From Phaeospirillum sp. (GTDB lineage: Bacteria > Pseudomonadota > Alphaproteobacteria > Rhodospirillales > Magnetospirillaceae): a stretch of DNA of 64,000 bases. The stretch lies in contig JAUSFB010000030.1 in assembly GCA_030651575.1 (NCBI GenBank), positions 248,001 through 312,000 on the forward strand. The letters run 5' to 3'. Made by a program: the position numbers and the translations under genes. The notes beneath the pieces were generated by a model, which was given only the letters and a program-made list of their open reading frames with translations, ran no database searches and was not told where the DNA came from. This document shows positions 47,299 through 57,238 of this stretch, one piece after another. The stretch's first letter is position 1. The number at the start of each line of letters is the position of its first letter.

Positions 47299-48390
47299 AT
47301 GGGCCCGGCCGTCGAAGGTTCCCACTATCCCGGTCGCTATTGGCACCGCCTCGACGACGGCCGCGTCCAGTGCGATCTGTGCCCCCGCCTGTGCCGGTTG
47401 CATGACGGACAGCGCGGCCTGTGCTTCGTGCGGGCCTGCGCCGATGGCGGCATGGTGTTGACGACTTATGGCCGGTCATCGGGGTTTTGCATCGACCCCG
47501 TCGAGAAGAAGCCGCTCAATCATTTTCTGCCGGGCACTCCCATCTTGTCGTTCGGCACCGCCGGTTGCAACCTGACCTGCAAGTTCTGCCAGAACTGGGA
47601 CATCTCGAAAGCGCGCGAGCTTGACCGGCTCAACGATGCCGCCGACCCTGACGCCATCGCCGAGGCGGCGGTGCGGCTGGGCTGCCGTTCGGTGGCGTTC
47701 ACCTATAACGACCCGGTGATTTTCCTGGAATACGCCGTCGATGTGGCCAAGGCCTGCCGGGCGCGGGGGCTGAAGACGGTGGCGGTGACGGCCGGCTACA
47801 TCATGCCCGAGCCCCGGATCGAGTTCTATGACCACATGGATGCCGCCAATGTGGACCTCAAGGCGTTCACCGAGGCGTTCTACCACACCTTGTGCGGCGG
47901 CCATCTGGAACCGGTCAAGGAGACCCTGGTCTATCTTCGTCACCGGACCAAGGTCTGGTTCGAGATCACCACCTTGCTGATTCCCGGCGCCAATGACTCG
48001 GCCGAGGAAATCGACGCCCTCAGCCGCTGGGTGTTCGAGGCGCTCGGCCCAGACGTGCCGCTGCACTTCTCGGCCTTCCATCCCGATTGGAAGATGACCG
48101 ACCTGCCCAACACCCCCGCCGCCACCCTGACGCAGGCCCGCGCCATCGCCATGAGGAACGGCCTGCGGCACGTCTATACCGGCAATGTCCACGATCCGGC
48201 CGGCGGCAGCACCTATTGTCACGCTTGCGGTACCCTGCTGATCGGCCGCGACTGGTACGAGCTGTCCACCTGGGCCGTGACCGCCGACGGCCGCTGCCAA
48301 GCCTGCGGCACGCCCCTGGCCGGCGTGTTCGAGCCTCAGCCCGGCAAGTGGGGCAGCAAGCGCCAGCCGGTCCGGGTTATGCGGGGCTGA
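47299..48390 (+). CDS. amrS: AmmeMemoRadiSam system radical SAM enzyme
   Basis: A 363-residue radical SAM protein. An N-terminal Cys set (CDLCPRLCRLHDGQRGLC) precedes the SAM cluster motif CNLTCKFCQNW. GRSSGFCIDPVEKKPLNHFL and FTYNDPVIFLEYA are typical of AmrS. C-terminal YCHACGTLLIGRDWY and CQACGTPLAG may bind metal. It has the PflA-like fold. The ATG at 47299 starts MGPAVEGSHYPGRYWH; further upstream ATGs fall inside the hemerythrin gene. It is oxygen-labile by nature, which makes the hemerythrin neighbour notable. Confidence 0.95.
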   Translation: MGPAVEGSHYPGRYWHRLDDGRVQCDLCPRLCRLHDGQRGLCFVRACADGGMVLTTYGRSSGFCIDPVEKKPLNHFLPGTPILSFGTAGCNLTCKFCQNWDISKARELDRLNDAADPDAIAEAAVRLGCRSVAFTYNDPVIFLEYAVDVAKACRARGLKTVAVTAGYIMPEPRIEFYDHMDAANVDLKAFTEAFYHTLCGGHLEPVKETLVYLRHRTKVWFEITTLLIPGANDSAEEIDALSRWVFEALGPDVPLHFSAFHPDWKMTDLPNTPAATLTQARAIAMRNGLRHVYTGNVHDPAGGSTYCHACGTLLIGRDWYELSTWAVTADGRCQACGTPLAGVFEPQPGKWGSKRQPVRVMRG

Positions 48391-48403
48391 CCAGATATCC
48401 GGC

Positions 48404-49168
48404 CTAGCGGCACTTGGAGAAGTCGGGGGGGCGCTTTTCGGTGAAGGCGGCGACCGCTTCCTTCAGTTCCGGACGGGTGAGGCAGGCGTCGAACACCGCG
48501 CTTTCGCGGCTCAGGCGGTCGGCCACCGGCTCGGGCGGCGTCTTCATCAGCGCCTTGATCATCAGCAGGGTGGCGCGCGGCTTGGCCGCCAGCTTGCGGG
48601 CCGCGGCCATGGCGGCGGTTTCCAGTTCCTCGCCCGGCACCACCGCGTTGATCAGGCCGATGGCAAGTGCCTTGTCCGTGTCGAACGGCTCGCCCAGCAG
48701 CAGCATCTCGGCGGCGCGACGATGGCCGGCCAACTGCGGCAAGGTCATGCTGGACGCGGCCTCGGGCACGATGCCCAGATTGATGAAGGGCGTGAGGAAT
48801 TTGGTTCCCGGCGCGGCATAGACCAGATCGCAATGGGGCAGCAAGGTGGCGCCGATCCCCATGGCGGCCCCCCGGACCGCCGCGACCACCGGCTTCTTGG
48901 CGCCAGCCACCGCGCGGATGAAGCCGTCGGCGGACGAGCCGGTCAGGCTGGTCCAGGTCAGGAAGTCGGGCAGATCGTTGCCGGCGGTGAAGTCGGTCTG
49001 GCTGCCGAGAAGCAGGAATGTTCCGACCGCGTCGTCGGCCTCGCCCTGGGCGAAGGCCTCGGCCAGGGCGACGTACATTTCACAGATCAGGGCGTTCTTC
49101 TTGTCCGGCCGGTTCATGCGGATTACTTGAACGCCGGCATCGACATGGGACAGGACCAAGTCGGTCAT
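48404..49168 (-). CDS. Enoyl-CoA hydratase/isomerase family protein
   Basis: A 254-residue crotonase-fold protein: MNRPDKKNALICEMY, SQTDFTAGNDLPDFL for the CoA pocket, RGAAMGIGATLLPHCD for the oxyanion hole, and FINLGIVPEAASSMTLPQLAG with the second acidic residue. It resembles enoyl-CoA hydratases that pair with fatty-acid degradation. The start overlaps the end of the solute-binding protein gene as ATGA, so the pair is one transcript. The true substrate is unknown. Confidence 0.88.
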   Translation of the reverse strand: MTDLVLSHVDAGVQVIRMNRPDKKNALICEMYVALAEAFAQGEADDAVGTFLLLGSQTDFTAGNDLPDFLTWTSLTGSSADGFIRAVAGAKKPVVAAVRGAAMGIGATLLPHCDLVYAAPGTKFLTPFINLGIVPEAASSMTLPQLAGHRRAAEMLLLGEPFDTDKALAIGLINAVVPGEELETAAMAAARKLAAKPRATLLMIKALMKTPPEPVADRLSRESAVFDACLTRPELKEAVAAFTEKRPPDFSKCR

Positions 49169-49938
49169 TGGGGATTTTCCTCGCTCATCAGGGGGGCGTA
49201 ATGCGCCACGATCCGGGCATATTCGCCGCTTTCCCGCAGCTTCGCCAGTCCCCGATTGAAACTGTCGCGCAAGCCGGCGTCCCGGAACGCCATCCGGTAT
49301 TCCGTGGGAGCGAAGAGGTGGTGGTGCCGGATCGCCTGATTGGCATCCACCTTGGATGTTACTTCCGGGGTGTGGGCGAACCAGTTGAAGATGTTGCGGT
49401 CGGCGATCACCACGTCGACCCGGCCGAGATACAGCAAGATCGGGTGCGTGACCTGCTTGGCCTCCTCGCGATAGGTCGGGCTGCCGGTGGCGGTGGCCTT
49501 GAAGGCCGGCCCCAGGGCCGTCGTCGCGTTCTGAAAGGCCAGGACCGTCTTGCCGGCCAGATCCTCGATCCGCTCGACCTTGATGTTTCGCGACGCCAGC
49601 GTGATCGCGACATTGCGGTAGGCGATATAGGGTTCGGAAAATTTGTTGTCGGTTTCGGGCTCGGCCTGCTGGGTCATGGCTCCGTCGGTGCGGCCTATTT
49701 CCATCATCTTGGCGACGCGGGCGAGCGGAACGTATTGCGGAACCATGGTATGGCCTTCGAGGGCCAAGGCTTGCTTGACGATGTCGTATTCCAGGCCGCG
49801 CTTCTCGTCGGGGATGACGTAGGGCGACAGGGAAAGGCCGATCGCCACCGAGACGTTTCCGGCCATGGCCGGGCGCGTCTCCGGGCAGATCAAGGCGACA
49901 GCCAGTGACAGGCCAGCTGTTAAGTTGCGAAACCACAT
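49165..49938 (-). CDS. Periplasmic solute-binding protein (family 3)
   Basis: A 257-residue exported protein: signal peptide [18 protein letters not shown]...AMA, then the two-lobe family 3 fold ([71 protein letters not shown]). Such proteins bind amino acids or small acids for ABC transporters, but no permease or ATPase is adjacent. Coupling to the crotonase gene is odd. It could be a stand-alone sensor-type binding protein. Confidence 0.82.
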   Translation of the reverse strand: MWFRNLTAGLSLAVALICPETRPAMAGNVSVAIGLSLSPYVIPDEKRGLEYDIVKQALALEGHTMVPQYVPLARVAKMMEIGRTDGAMTQQAEPETDNKFSEPYIAYRNVAITLASRNIKVERIEDLAGKTVLAFQNATTALGPAFKATATGSPTYREEAKQVTHPILLYLGRVDVVIADRNIFNWFAHTPEVTSKVDANQAIRHHHLFAPTEYRMAFRDAGLRDSFNRGLAKLRESGEYARIVAHYAPLMSEENPQ

Positions 49939-49947
49939 GGTAGGGCG

Positions 49948-49967
49948 TCCCTAGAATTCAATAGGGA
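49948..49967. promoter_or_regulatory. Inverted repeat before solute-binding protein gene
   Basis: TCCCTA and TAGGGA form an inverted repeat with an 8-base AT-rich spacer, about 10 bases before the start codon. It may be an operator; no regulator gene is adjacent. Confidence 0.3.
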
Positions 49968-50081
49968 TAGAATGTCACAATCATTCCAAGGTCAAGCGTT
50001 TCGCAGGGAAAAGGCTCGGATTCGGTCATATTTTATCAACCGCGGGGGGAGCGGCCGCGCGGATTTACCGTTTCGACGAAA

Positions 50082-52187
50082 CTATTCCGGCATGCGGTCG
50101 CCGATGGGTAGGCGGCGGATGCGCTTGCCGGTGGCGGCGAAGATGGCGTTGCAGACGGCCGGCGCGATGGGGGGGACGCCGGGCTCGCCCACGCCGGTGG
50201 GGGCGGCGGCGCTATCCATGATATGGACCTCGATCCGGGGCATTTCGGACATGCGCAGGCAGCGGTAGTCATGGAAGTTGGATTGCTCGGCGGCCCCGTC
50301 CCTGATGGTGATCTCGCCGAACAGGGCGGCGGACAGGCCAAAGGCGATACCGCCTTCCATCTGGGCGCGGATGACGTCGGGGGTGACGGCGACGCCGCAA
50401 TCCACGGCGCAGACCACCCGCTCAACCGTGATCTCGCCCTTGGGGCCGATCTTGACCTCGGCGACCTGGGCGACGAAGGAGTGAAAGCTTTCATGCACCG
50501 CCAGACCGCGCCCCTTGCCGGGCGGCAGCGGGACGCCCCAGCCGGCCTTGGCGGCGGCCAGTTCCAGCACGCCCAGGTGGCGGGGGTGGTCGGCCAGCAG
50601 GACGCGGCGCAGCTCCAGCGGATCCTTGCCCCCGGCATGGGCCAACTCGTCGAGGAAGCATTCGGTGGCGAAGGCGGTATGGCTCGATCCCACCGACCGC
50701 CACCACAGCACCGGAATCGGCAGCTTGGGCGAGTGCAGCTCGACCTGAAGATGGGGAATGGCGTAGGGCAGGTTGGCGGCCCCTTCCACCGACAGGGCGT
50801 CCACGCCCTCGATGATGGCTTGGCCGACGAGGCGATGACGCCAGGCCAGCGGCATGCCGCCGCCGTCCAGCGCGGCGTCGAATCCGTGGACGAAGGCCGG
50901 GCGGTAGCAGCCGCCGGCGATGTCGTCCTCGCGGGTCCACATCAACCGCACCGGCGCGCCGACCGCCCTGGCCGTCTCGACCCCCTCGACGATGTAGTCG
51001 GAGGTCGCATTGGCGCGGCGGCCGAAACTGCCGCCGGCGTGGATGGTGTGGATTTCCACCTGGGAGGGTTCCAGGCCGGCGGCTTTGGCCGCCCGCGCCT
51101 GATCGGCGGTCTGGCTTTGCGAGCCGGCCCAGATCTCGCAGCGGTCCCTGGACAGCCTGACCAGACAGTTGAGCGGCTCCATGGGGGCATGGGCCAGATA
51201 GGGCGACTCGTAGACGGCGTTCAGGCGGGTGACGCCAAGCTCCAGGCCAAGCGCCCCGTCACCCTCGTTGCGAACGGTCTTGCCGGGCTGGTCGAGCAAC
51301 ACGGTGAAGTCTTGGCGGATGGTCGCGGAGGATGGACGCTGGTCCGGCAGGGTCCATTCCAGCTTCAGGGCCGCGCGGCCGCGCCGGGCCGCCCAGAAAT
51401 CGGTGCCGACCACCGCGACGCCGGATGAAATCGGCACCACCGCGACAATCCCCGGCAGCCGAAGGACGGCGCTTCGATCGAACGCCTTCAGCTTGGCCCC
51501 GAACACCGGCGGTCGCGCCACCAGGGCGGTGACCATGCCGGGCAGGCGGATATCGCCGCCGAACAGGGCCGAACCATTGCTTTTGGCCTTGGAATCGGGG
51601 CGCTTGACCCCGGCCTTGCCGATCAGGCGGAATTCGGAGGCGGGTTTCAGCGGCGGATTGTCGGGCGGCGACAGCCGGGCCGCGTCGGAGGCCAGTTCGC
51701 CATAGGACAGCCGGCGCGCGGTCGGCCAGTGGACGATTTCGCCGTCAATGGCCACCAGACCGGCGCGGTCGATCCGCAGACGGCGGGCGGCGGCCTCGAT
51801 CAGCATTTCGCGGGCGGCGGCCCCGGCCTTGCGCAACTGCTTCCACGAATTGGCCATGGCGGTCGAGCCGCCGGTTCCCTGGGTTGGTCCCCAGAGCAGG
51901 TTGTTGTAAAGCTTGGCGTTGGCCGGAGCGAACGCGACCCGGATGGCGGCGGGGGCGACCTCCAGCTCTTCGGCCACCAGCACCGGCAGGCCGGTGGCGA
52001 CGCCCTGGCCCATCTCCAGATGTTTGACCGTCACCGTCACCTTGCCGTCGGTGGCGATGGTGACGAAGGCGTTGGCGGCGAAGGCTCCCGGTTCGGCGGC
52101 GTCGGCGGTGACGGCGGCCAGGGTCAGGCCGCCGCCGGCGCCGGCGGCCAGCACCAGGAAGTCGCGGCGGTTCAGCTGGGGGCTCAT
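50082..52187 (-). CDS. Tat-exported molybdenum hydroxylase large subunit (isoquinoline 1-oxidoreductase beta type)
   Basis: A 701-residue subunit with a twin-arginine signal ([20 protein letters not shown]). [21 protein letters not shown] and [16 protein letters not shown] are typical of IorB-like enzymes, and [16 protein letters not shown] is the Mo-cofactor loop. [14 protein letters not shown] carries the catalytic Glu. It should hydroxylate N-heterocycles or oxidise aldehydes in the periplasm. It overlaps the Fe-S subunit gene by four bases. The cytochrome subunit sometimes found with this type is absent, so the electron acceptor is unclear. Confidence 0.9.
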   Translation of the reverse strand: MSPQLNRRDFLVLAAGAGGGLTLAAVTADAAEPGAFAANAFVTIATDGKVTVTVKHLEMGQGVATGLPVLVAEELEVAPAAIRVAFAPANAKLYNNLLWGPTQGTGGSTAMANSWKQLRKAGAAAREMLIEAAARRLRIDRAGLVAIDGEIVHWPTARRLSYGELASDAARLSPPDNPPLKPASEFRLIGKAGVKRPDSKAKSNGSALFGGDIRLPGMVTALVARPPVFGAKLKAFDRSAVLRLPGIVAVVPISSGVAVVGTDFWAARRGRAALKLEWTLPDQRPSSATIRQDFTVLLDQPGKTVRNEGDGALGLELGVTRLNAVYESPYLAHAPMEPLNCLVRLSRDRCEIWAGSQSQTADQARAAKAAGLEPSQVEIHTIHAGGSFGRRANATSDYIVEGVETARAVGAPVRLMWTREDDIAGGCYRPAFVHGFDAALDGGGMPLAWRHRLVGQAIIEGVDALSVEGAANLPYAIPHLQVELHSPKLPIPVLWWRSVGSSHTAFATECFLDELAHAGGKDPLELRRVLLADHPRHLGVLELAAAKAGWGVPLPPGKGRGLAVHESFHSFVAQVAEVKIGPKGEITVERVVCAVDCGVAVTPDVIRAQMEGGIAFGLSAALFGEITIRDGAAEQSNFHDYRCLRMSEMPRIEVHIMDSAAAPTGVGEPGVPPIAPAVCNAIFAATGKRIRRLPIGDRMPE

Positions 52188-52654
52188 TTGCCGCCTCCCA
52201 GCCGGAACGCGGCGAGATGGACGGCGGCGCGGATGCGGTTATAGGTGCCGCAGCGGCACAGATTGCCGTCCATGGCGGTATCGATATCGGCGTCGGTTGG
52301 CCGGGGGATGCGGCGCAGCAGGGCGGCGGCCGACAGGATCTGGCCCGATTGGCAAAAGCCGCATTGGGGGACGTCCAGCTCGGTCCAGACGGCGATCAGC
52401 GTCTTGCCGATGGCGCCGTCCAGTCCCTCGATGGTGGTGATCCGGCGGCCGGACACCGCGCCGACCGGCAGCATGCAGGACTGCTTGGCCTCACCATCCA
52501 CCAGGATGGTGCAAGCGCCGCACTGGTTTTGACCGCAGCCATATTTGGTCCCGCCCAGCCCCAGGATGTCGCGCAGCACCCAGAGCAGCGGCATGTCGGG
52601 CGCGGCGTCGACCTTGTGGCGCTCGCCGTTGACGATCAGGGAAAACATGGACAC
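52184..52654 (-). CDS. 2Fe-2S subunit of the molybdenum hydroxylase (isoquinoline 1-oxidoreductase alpha type)
   Basis: A 156-residue protein with two 2Fe-2S sites: plant-type [15 protein letters not shown] ... SC near the N-terminus and the helical-domain pair CGFCQSGQ and [11 protein letters not shown]. It carries electrons from the Mo site of the downstream subunit. A GTG at 52654 or the ATG at 52648 could be the start; both lie behind GGAAGGG. No signal peptide is visible, so it probably travels with the Tat-exported large subunit. Confidence 0.93.
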   Translation of the reverse strand: MSMFSLIVNGERHKVDAAPDMPLLWVLRDILGLGGTKYGCGQNQCGACTILVDGEAKQSCMLPVGAVSGRRITTIEGLDGAIGKTLIAVWTELDVPQCGFCQSGQILSAAALLRRIPRPTDADIDTAMDGNLCRCGTYNRIRAAVHLAAFRLGGGK

Positions 52655-52735
52655 CGGCCCTTCCGCGTAAGCCCCGGACCACGCAGCCTATCACGAACCG
52701 GCCCGCCGCAAGAATGGCGAAGGATGGCTATGGAT

Positions 52736-54262
52736 TTATCCCGCCAGTCGCAACGCTCCTTCGTCGATGGCGGCCAGGGTGCGGTCCAGGCGGTCGCCCT
52801 CCGGGTCGGCCAGGGCGGCGATGCGGGCGCTGGCGATGGCGTCGAGCGCGAAGGCGACCGGCCAGTCGCCCGTCAGGGCGGGGGTGATCAGCGCCCGGTC
52901 GATGCTGCGGAAATTGGCTTCGCCGCGCCGCCAGGTCTCGCCATAGCCCTTGATCAGGCGGGCGCATTCGGCCACTTCCAGCCCCAGCGACGGCGAGATG
53001 GCGAGGGCCTTGGCGACGCGGGCCAGCCAGAGTTCGATCCCGCTCTGCTCTTCATGGAAGCGGTGGCTGAACCGCCGCCAGGGTTGCAGCCGGGCCATCA
53101 GCCATAGGCTGGTGAAGCCGCCGATGCCGTTGCTGGTGACCTCGCGCCCCAGATAGGCGGTGTGGATCCAGCCCCGCCGCCGGGCCAGGGCCAGGATCGG
53201 CCGCGCCAGCAACGATGGCAGGATGGAGCAGATCTCGTCGATGCCGGGCTTCAGGAAGTCCTTCACCACCACCGGCTGGTCCGGCGCGGCCCCGATCTCG
53301 GCCCGGATGCGGGCGAAGCGGCCGGGGTCGGTCTTTAACTGGGCCACCCGGATGACGTCTTCGAACGACATGCGCACCGCCAGATGCCGCGCCACCACCC
53401 GCGTCAGCGAGCCGTCGCCGCCGGCGTCGCGCTCGGCGCTGGCGATGGGGGCGAGGCGTTCGAGGTATAAGGTGGCGTAGCGGGCATCCTGGTAGCGGGT
53501 CAGACGCTTGACCCCCTCCGCCGCCGACTCGCGGGCCGGGGGCGGCAGCTCGGCATGGGCGCGGGCCACCAGGGCCAGGGCCGGCGACGTTTCCGGCTGG
53601 GGCCGCTTGTGGTCGGGCTGGACCGGCGCGGGAACCTCGCCCCGCGCCGCCCGCAGCCCGGTCTGGAAACCGCGCAGATTGCTGTCCACCGCCTTGCCGG
53701 CGGCGCGGATGCCGGCCTCGAAGGTCTCGGGCGCGATGGGCAGCACGCCGCTGCCGGCGATAGCCCCCAGCAGCACCGAGTTGACGACGCAACCGGCCGC
53801 CTTGGCCGCCTGTTCCATGTCGAACAGTAGGCGCGTCCTGGTGCCGGCCTCGATCACCCGCAGCAACTGTTCTGAATCGGCGCGGCCGTCTCCCATGGCC
53901 GACTTCTCGGCCACCGCGTAGACCCGGTGGGTCGAGGCGATCAGGCGGGTCTGTCCGGCCGAGGCATAGCCGCGCGAGACGGTGCGGGCCGCCTCCATCA
54001 GTTCGGTAGCGACCACCAGATCCACATCGCCGACCGAGGGGGCCAGCGCCAGGATCGGCCGCGCCCCGCCCAATTGGGCGAGGGGAACCGGGTAGATCTC
54101 GACGTAATAGGTGGTGGCGCCGGTGCGCTGGGCGACGCCGGGCACCGAGGTGCTTTGCACCGCGAGGCCCTCGGCATTGGCGGCCTGGACCAGCCAGTCG
54201 GTCAGCACGCCGCCGCCCTCGCCACCCATGGCGGCGATCACGATGGAGATGGGTTTGGTCAT
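52736..54262 (-). CDS. iorB: Indolepyruvate:ferredoxin oxidoreductase, beta (gamma-domain plus extension)
   Basis: A 508-residue subunit. Residues 1-200 are the gamma domain of 2-oxoacid:ferredoxin oxidoreductases (AAMGGEGGGVLTDWLVQAA, STSVPGVAQRTGATTYYVE). The 300-residue helical extension (about 200-508; RLTRYQDARYATLYLERL) matches the DUF6537-type tail of extended IorB. With the alpha subunit it decarboxylates aryl pyruvates to aryl-acetyl-CoA with reduction of ferredoxin. It overlaps the alpha gene by four bases. It lies at the end of the box transcription unit. Confidence 0.88.
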   Translation of the reverse strand: MTKPISIVIAAMGGEGGGVLTDWLVQAANAEGLAVQSTSVPGVAQRTGATTYYVEIYPVPLAQLGGARPILALAPSVGDVDLVVATELMEAARTVSRGYASAGQTRLIASTHRVYAVAEKSAMGDGRADSEQLLRVIEAGTRTRLLFDMEQAAKAAGCVVNSVLLGAIAGSGVLPIAPETFEAGIRAAGKAVDSNLRGFQTGLRAARGEVPAPVQPDHKRPQPETSPALALVARAHAELPPPARESAAEGVKRLTRYQDARYATLYLERLAPIASAERDAGGDGSLTRVVARHLAVRMSFEDVIRVAQLKTDPGRFARIRAEIGAAPDQPVVVKDFLKPGIDEICSILPSLLARPILALARRRGWIHTAYLGREVTSNGIGGFTSLWLMARLQPWRRFSHRFHEEQSGIELWLARVAKALAISPSLGLEVAECARLIKGYGETWRRGEANFRSIDRALITPALTGDWPVAFALDAIASARIAALADPEGDRLDRTLAAIDEGALRLAG

Positions 54263-56397
54263 GATGCGGTCTCCGGCTGGAGCCAGCCGATGGCCCGGCG
54301 ACGCCAGCCGTCCAGCCAGCGGTCGAAGCGGTTGGGATTTTGGATGATTTCGGCCCGCCAGAACGATGGGCACAGCACGGCGGCATGGGCGACTTCGCCG
54401 CACAGGCCGCAGCCGACGCAAGACTGCTGCACCGCCGCCACCGGATCGTCGCGCAGGGGGTCGGGATTGGGCTTGATGGTCAGGGACGGGCAGCCCGACA
54501 GCCGGATGCAGGAATGGTCGCCGGAACAGACCTCGTCATCGACGCCATAGCGCACCCGGACCACCCGCTCGCCGGCCTTGAGTCTGGCGGCATCCTCGGA
54601 CTTGACCCGGCGCTGGCGGGCCAGCTGACATTCGCCGTCGGCGATGATGACCTTCAGGCCCTTCTCGGCGCTGGTCATGGCCTCCTTCAGCACGTCTTTC
54701 ATGGTGCCGACCGAGTAGGACCGCACAGTCTTCAACCATTTGACCCCCATCACCTTCAGGGTCGCCTCGATGCTGAACGGGGTTTCCGCCCGGCGGCCCT
54801 CGGCGGTGGAGGATGGCATGAACTGCTGGCCGGTGGCCGAGGTATAGCCGTTTTGCAAGATCACCAGCACCCCGTCGCCGCGATTGAACATGGTGCTGGC
54901 GACGCCGGTGATCGAGCCGTTATGCCAAAATCCGCCATCGCCCATGATGCTGATCGGGCGCTTGCCCAGATTGGGGCCGACGGCGGCGGCCGAGGCCAGC
55001 GACATGCCGAAGCCCAGGATGGAATTGCCCATGTTGAACGGCGGCAGGGTGCCGAACGAGTGGCAGCCGATATCGGCGCTGATATGGGTGGTTCCCACAT
55101 CCTGCTGCGCCAGCTTCAGGGCGGTGAATACCGGCCGTTCGGGGCAGCCGGTGCAAAAGCCGGGCTGACGGCCGGGCAGTTCGGCGTCCAGCAGGGCGGC
55201 GGCGTCCAGGCGCTGGCGTTTGATGGAATCCGCCAGCCGGCGGGCGGGGGCGGGATCGAGACCGGTCGGCTTGGCTTGTTCCAGGAAGGCGGCGAGGCCC
55301 TCGACCAGCACGTCGGAAGTGTACTCCCCCGCCTCGGGCAGGCAGCCCTTGCCGTATAGTCCGGTCTGGAGGTCGGCCCGGCGCAGGATCTGGCCCAGCG
55401 CCTGTTCGATATAGTCGGGGGTGCCCTCCTCGACCATCAACACGGCGCGTTTGGCGGCGCAGAACGCGCTCAGTTCCTCGGGCACCAGCGGATAGGTGAC
55501 GTTGAGGCAAAAGATTGGAATCCGGGTATTGCCCAGCGCATCGGCGAGGCCGAGGCGGGCCATGGCGCGCAGCAGGCTGTTGTAGAGCCCTCCCTGGACG
55601 ACGATGCCGATCTCGGCGATATCGCCGTCGAACCGCTCGTTGAGCTGGTGTTCGCGGATGAAGCGCCGCGCCGCCGGCATGCGCTCCTCGACCTTGGCGA
55701 TCTCGTGGGCGAAGGTCGAGGGCGGATGCGACAGCTTGGCGTAGTCGAAGGTGGCGGGGCTGCCCATGGGGGTGTGGCGCGAGATGGCGGCCTTGCGGTT
55801 GTCGTGGGCCTCGAATTCGCCGGTGACGTGGCAGGCCTTGATGCGCAGGTCCAGCATGACCGGCGAATGGCTGGCCTCGGACAGCTCGAAGCCCTTTTCC
55901 ACCATGCGAACGATGCTGGGCAGGTGCGGGCGCGGGTCCAGCAGCCAGATGGACGACTTCATGGCGAAGGCGTGGCTGCGTTCCTGAATGACGGATGCGC
56001 CGTCGCCGTAATCCTCGCCGATGATGATCATCGCCCCGCCCATGACGCCGGGCGAGGTCAGGTTGGACAGGGCGTCGGAAGCCACATTGGTGCCGACCAC
56101 CGACTTCCAGGTCACCGCGCCCCGGATGGGATAGGCGATGGAGGCCCCCAGCATGGCGGCGGCGGCGGCTTCGTTGGTGCAGGCCTCGATATGGATACCC
56201 AACTCGTCCAGCAGGTCTTCCGCATCGACCAGCACGTCCATCAGATGCGAGACCGGCGCCCCCTGATAGCCGCCCACATAGGAGACCCCCGACTGCAACA
56301 GCGCCTTGGTGACGGCCAGGATGCCTTCGCCCCGGAAGGTCTGCCCCTCTCCCAGCCGCAGCAGATCGACTTCATGCTTGTAGGATCGTTCGGCCAT
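54259..56397 (-). CDS. iorA: Indolepyruvate:ferredoxin oxidoreductase, alpha
   Basis: A 712-residue subunit: pyrimidine-binding domain (VGGYQGAPVSHLMDVL, CTNEAAAAAMLGASIAYP), transketolase-like C-terminal domain, and thiamine-diphosphate domain (FCTGCPERPVF, GCHSFGTLPPFNMGNS, SIMGDGGFWHNG). The C-terminal ferredoxin-like end has CSGDHSCIRLSGCP and CVGCGLCGEVAHAAVLCP for two 4Fe-4S clusters. Substrate is probably an aryl or 2-oxo acid, giving an acyl-CoA. It follows the PaaG-like gene by 52 bases in the box direction. Confidence 0.92.
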   Translation of the reverse strand: MAERSYKHEVDLLRLGEGQTFRGEGILAVTKALLQSGVSYVGGYQGAPVSHLMDVLVDAEDLLDELGIHIEACTNEAAAAAMLGASIAYPIRGAVTWKSVVGTNVASDALSNLTSPGVMGGAMIIIGEDYGDGASVIQERSHAFAMKSSIWLLDPRPHLPSIVRMVEKGFELSEASHSPVMLDLRIKACHVTGEFEAHDNRKAAISRHTPMGSPATFDYAKLSHPPSTFAHEIAKVEERMPAARRFIREHQLNERFDGDIAEIGIVVQGGLYNSLLRAMARLGLADALGNTRIPIFCLNVTYPLVPEELSAFCAAKRAVLMVEEGTPDYIEQALGQILRRADLQTGLYGKGCLPEAGEYTSDVLVEGLAAFLEQAKPTGLDPAPARRLADSIKRQRLDAAALLDAELPGRQPGFCTGCPERPVFTALKLAQQDVGTTHISADIGCHSFGTLPPFNMGNSILGFGMSLASAAAVGPNLGKRPISIMGDGGFWHNGSITGVASTMFNRGDGVLVILQNGYTSATGQQFMPSSTAEGRRAETPFSIEATLKVMGVKWLKTVRSYSVGTMKDVLKEAMTSAEKGLKVIIADGECQLARQRRVKSEDAARLKAGERVVRVRYGVDDEVCSGDHSCIRLSGCPSLTIKPNPDPLRDDPVAAVQQSCVGCGLCGEVAHAAVLCPSFWRAEIIQNPNRFDRWLDGWRRRAIGWLQPETAS

Positions 56398-56449
56398 GCC
56401 GCCCTCCTGGAATCAATCTGTATTCATGTGGGTATGGCGCGCGTGATTG

Positions 56450-57238
56450 TCAGTGGCCTTCGAATCGCGGCGGGCGCTTGGCCATGAAGGCTTCGACCCC
56501 TTCCCGATAATCGCGGGTCCGCCCCGTCTGGGTCTGAAGGTCGCGTTCCAGGTCAAGCTGGGCGTCGAGGCCGTTGCCGCCGGAGGCCCGCAGCGCCCGC
56601 TTGGTCAGCGCCAGTCCGAAGGTGGGCTGACGGGCGAGGTGGCGGGCCATGCCGCCGGCCTCGGTCATCAGGGCGGCATCGTCGACGCAGCGCCAGATCA
56701 TGCCCCAGGCCTCGGCCTGCTCGGCCCCGACCTTGTCGCCCAGCATCATCAGGGCGGTGGCGCGGGCCTGGCCCACCAGACGCGGCAGGGTCCAGGTTCC
56801 GCCGCTGTCGGGAATCAGCCCGACCTTGCAGAAGCTTTGAATGAAGCTGGCCGAGCGCGCTGCGATCACGATGTCGCAAGACAGCGCCAAATTGGCCCCG
56901 GCTCCGGCGGCGACGCCGTTGACGGCGGCGATCACCGGCATGTCCAGCCCTTTCAGCAGGCGGACCAGCTGGTTGTAATTGGCGTCCAGCGACGCGCCCA
57001 GATCGGGCGGCGGCGATCCCGGCGGCGTGACCCGGTCGGCCAGATCCTGGCCGGTGCAAAAGCCCCGTCCGGCCCCGGTCAGCAGCAGGCAGCGGGTGCC
57101 GTCGGCCGCGGCCGCGGCCAGGGCGGTGCGCAGCTCGGAATGCATCTGGGCATTGAAGCTGTTGAGCTTGTCCGGGCGGTTGAGGGTGATGGTGGTCACC
57201 CCCTCGGCCCGCTCGATCAGGATGGTCATGGCCGGCAT
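56450..57238 (-). CDS. PaaG-like enoyl-CoA hydratase/isomerase
   Basis: A 262-residue crotonase. GRGFCTGQDLADR and CKVGLIPDSGGTWTLPRLVG resemble PaaG, the ring-epoxide isomerase of aerobic phenylacetate breakdown, with the Asp of PDSGG in place of the usual Glu. AAVNGVAAGAGANLALSCD forms the oxyanion hole. It is directly adjacent to boxA (one base apart). In this cluster it could act on a box ring-opening product or on an unsaturated adipyl-CoA; the exact step is inference. Confidence 0.88.
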   Translation of the reverse strand: MPAMTILIERAEGVTTITLNRPDKLNSFNAQMHSELRTALAAAAADGTRCLLLTGAGRGFCTGQDLADRVTPPGSPPPDLGASLDANYNQLVRLLKGLDMPVIAAVNGVAAGAGANLALSCDIVIAARSASFIQSFCKVGLIPDSGGTWTLPRLVGQARATALMMLGDKVGAEQAEAWGMIWRCVDDAALMTEAGGMARHLARQPTFGLALTKRALRASGGNGLDAQLDLERDLQTQTGRTRDYREGVEAFMAKRPPRFEGH

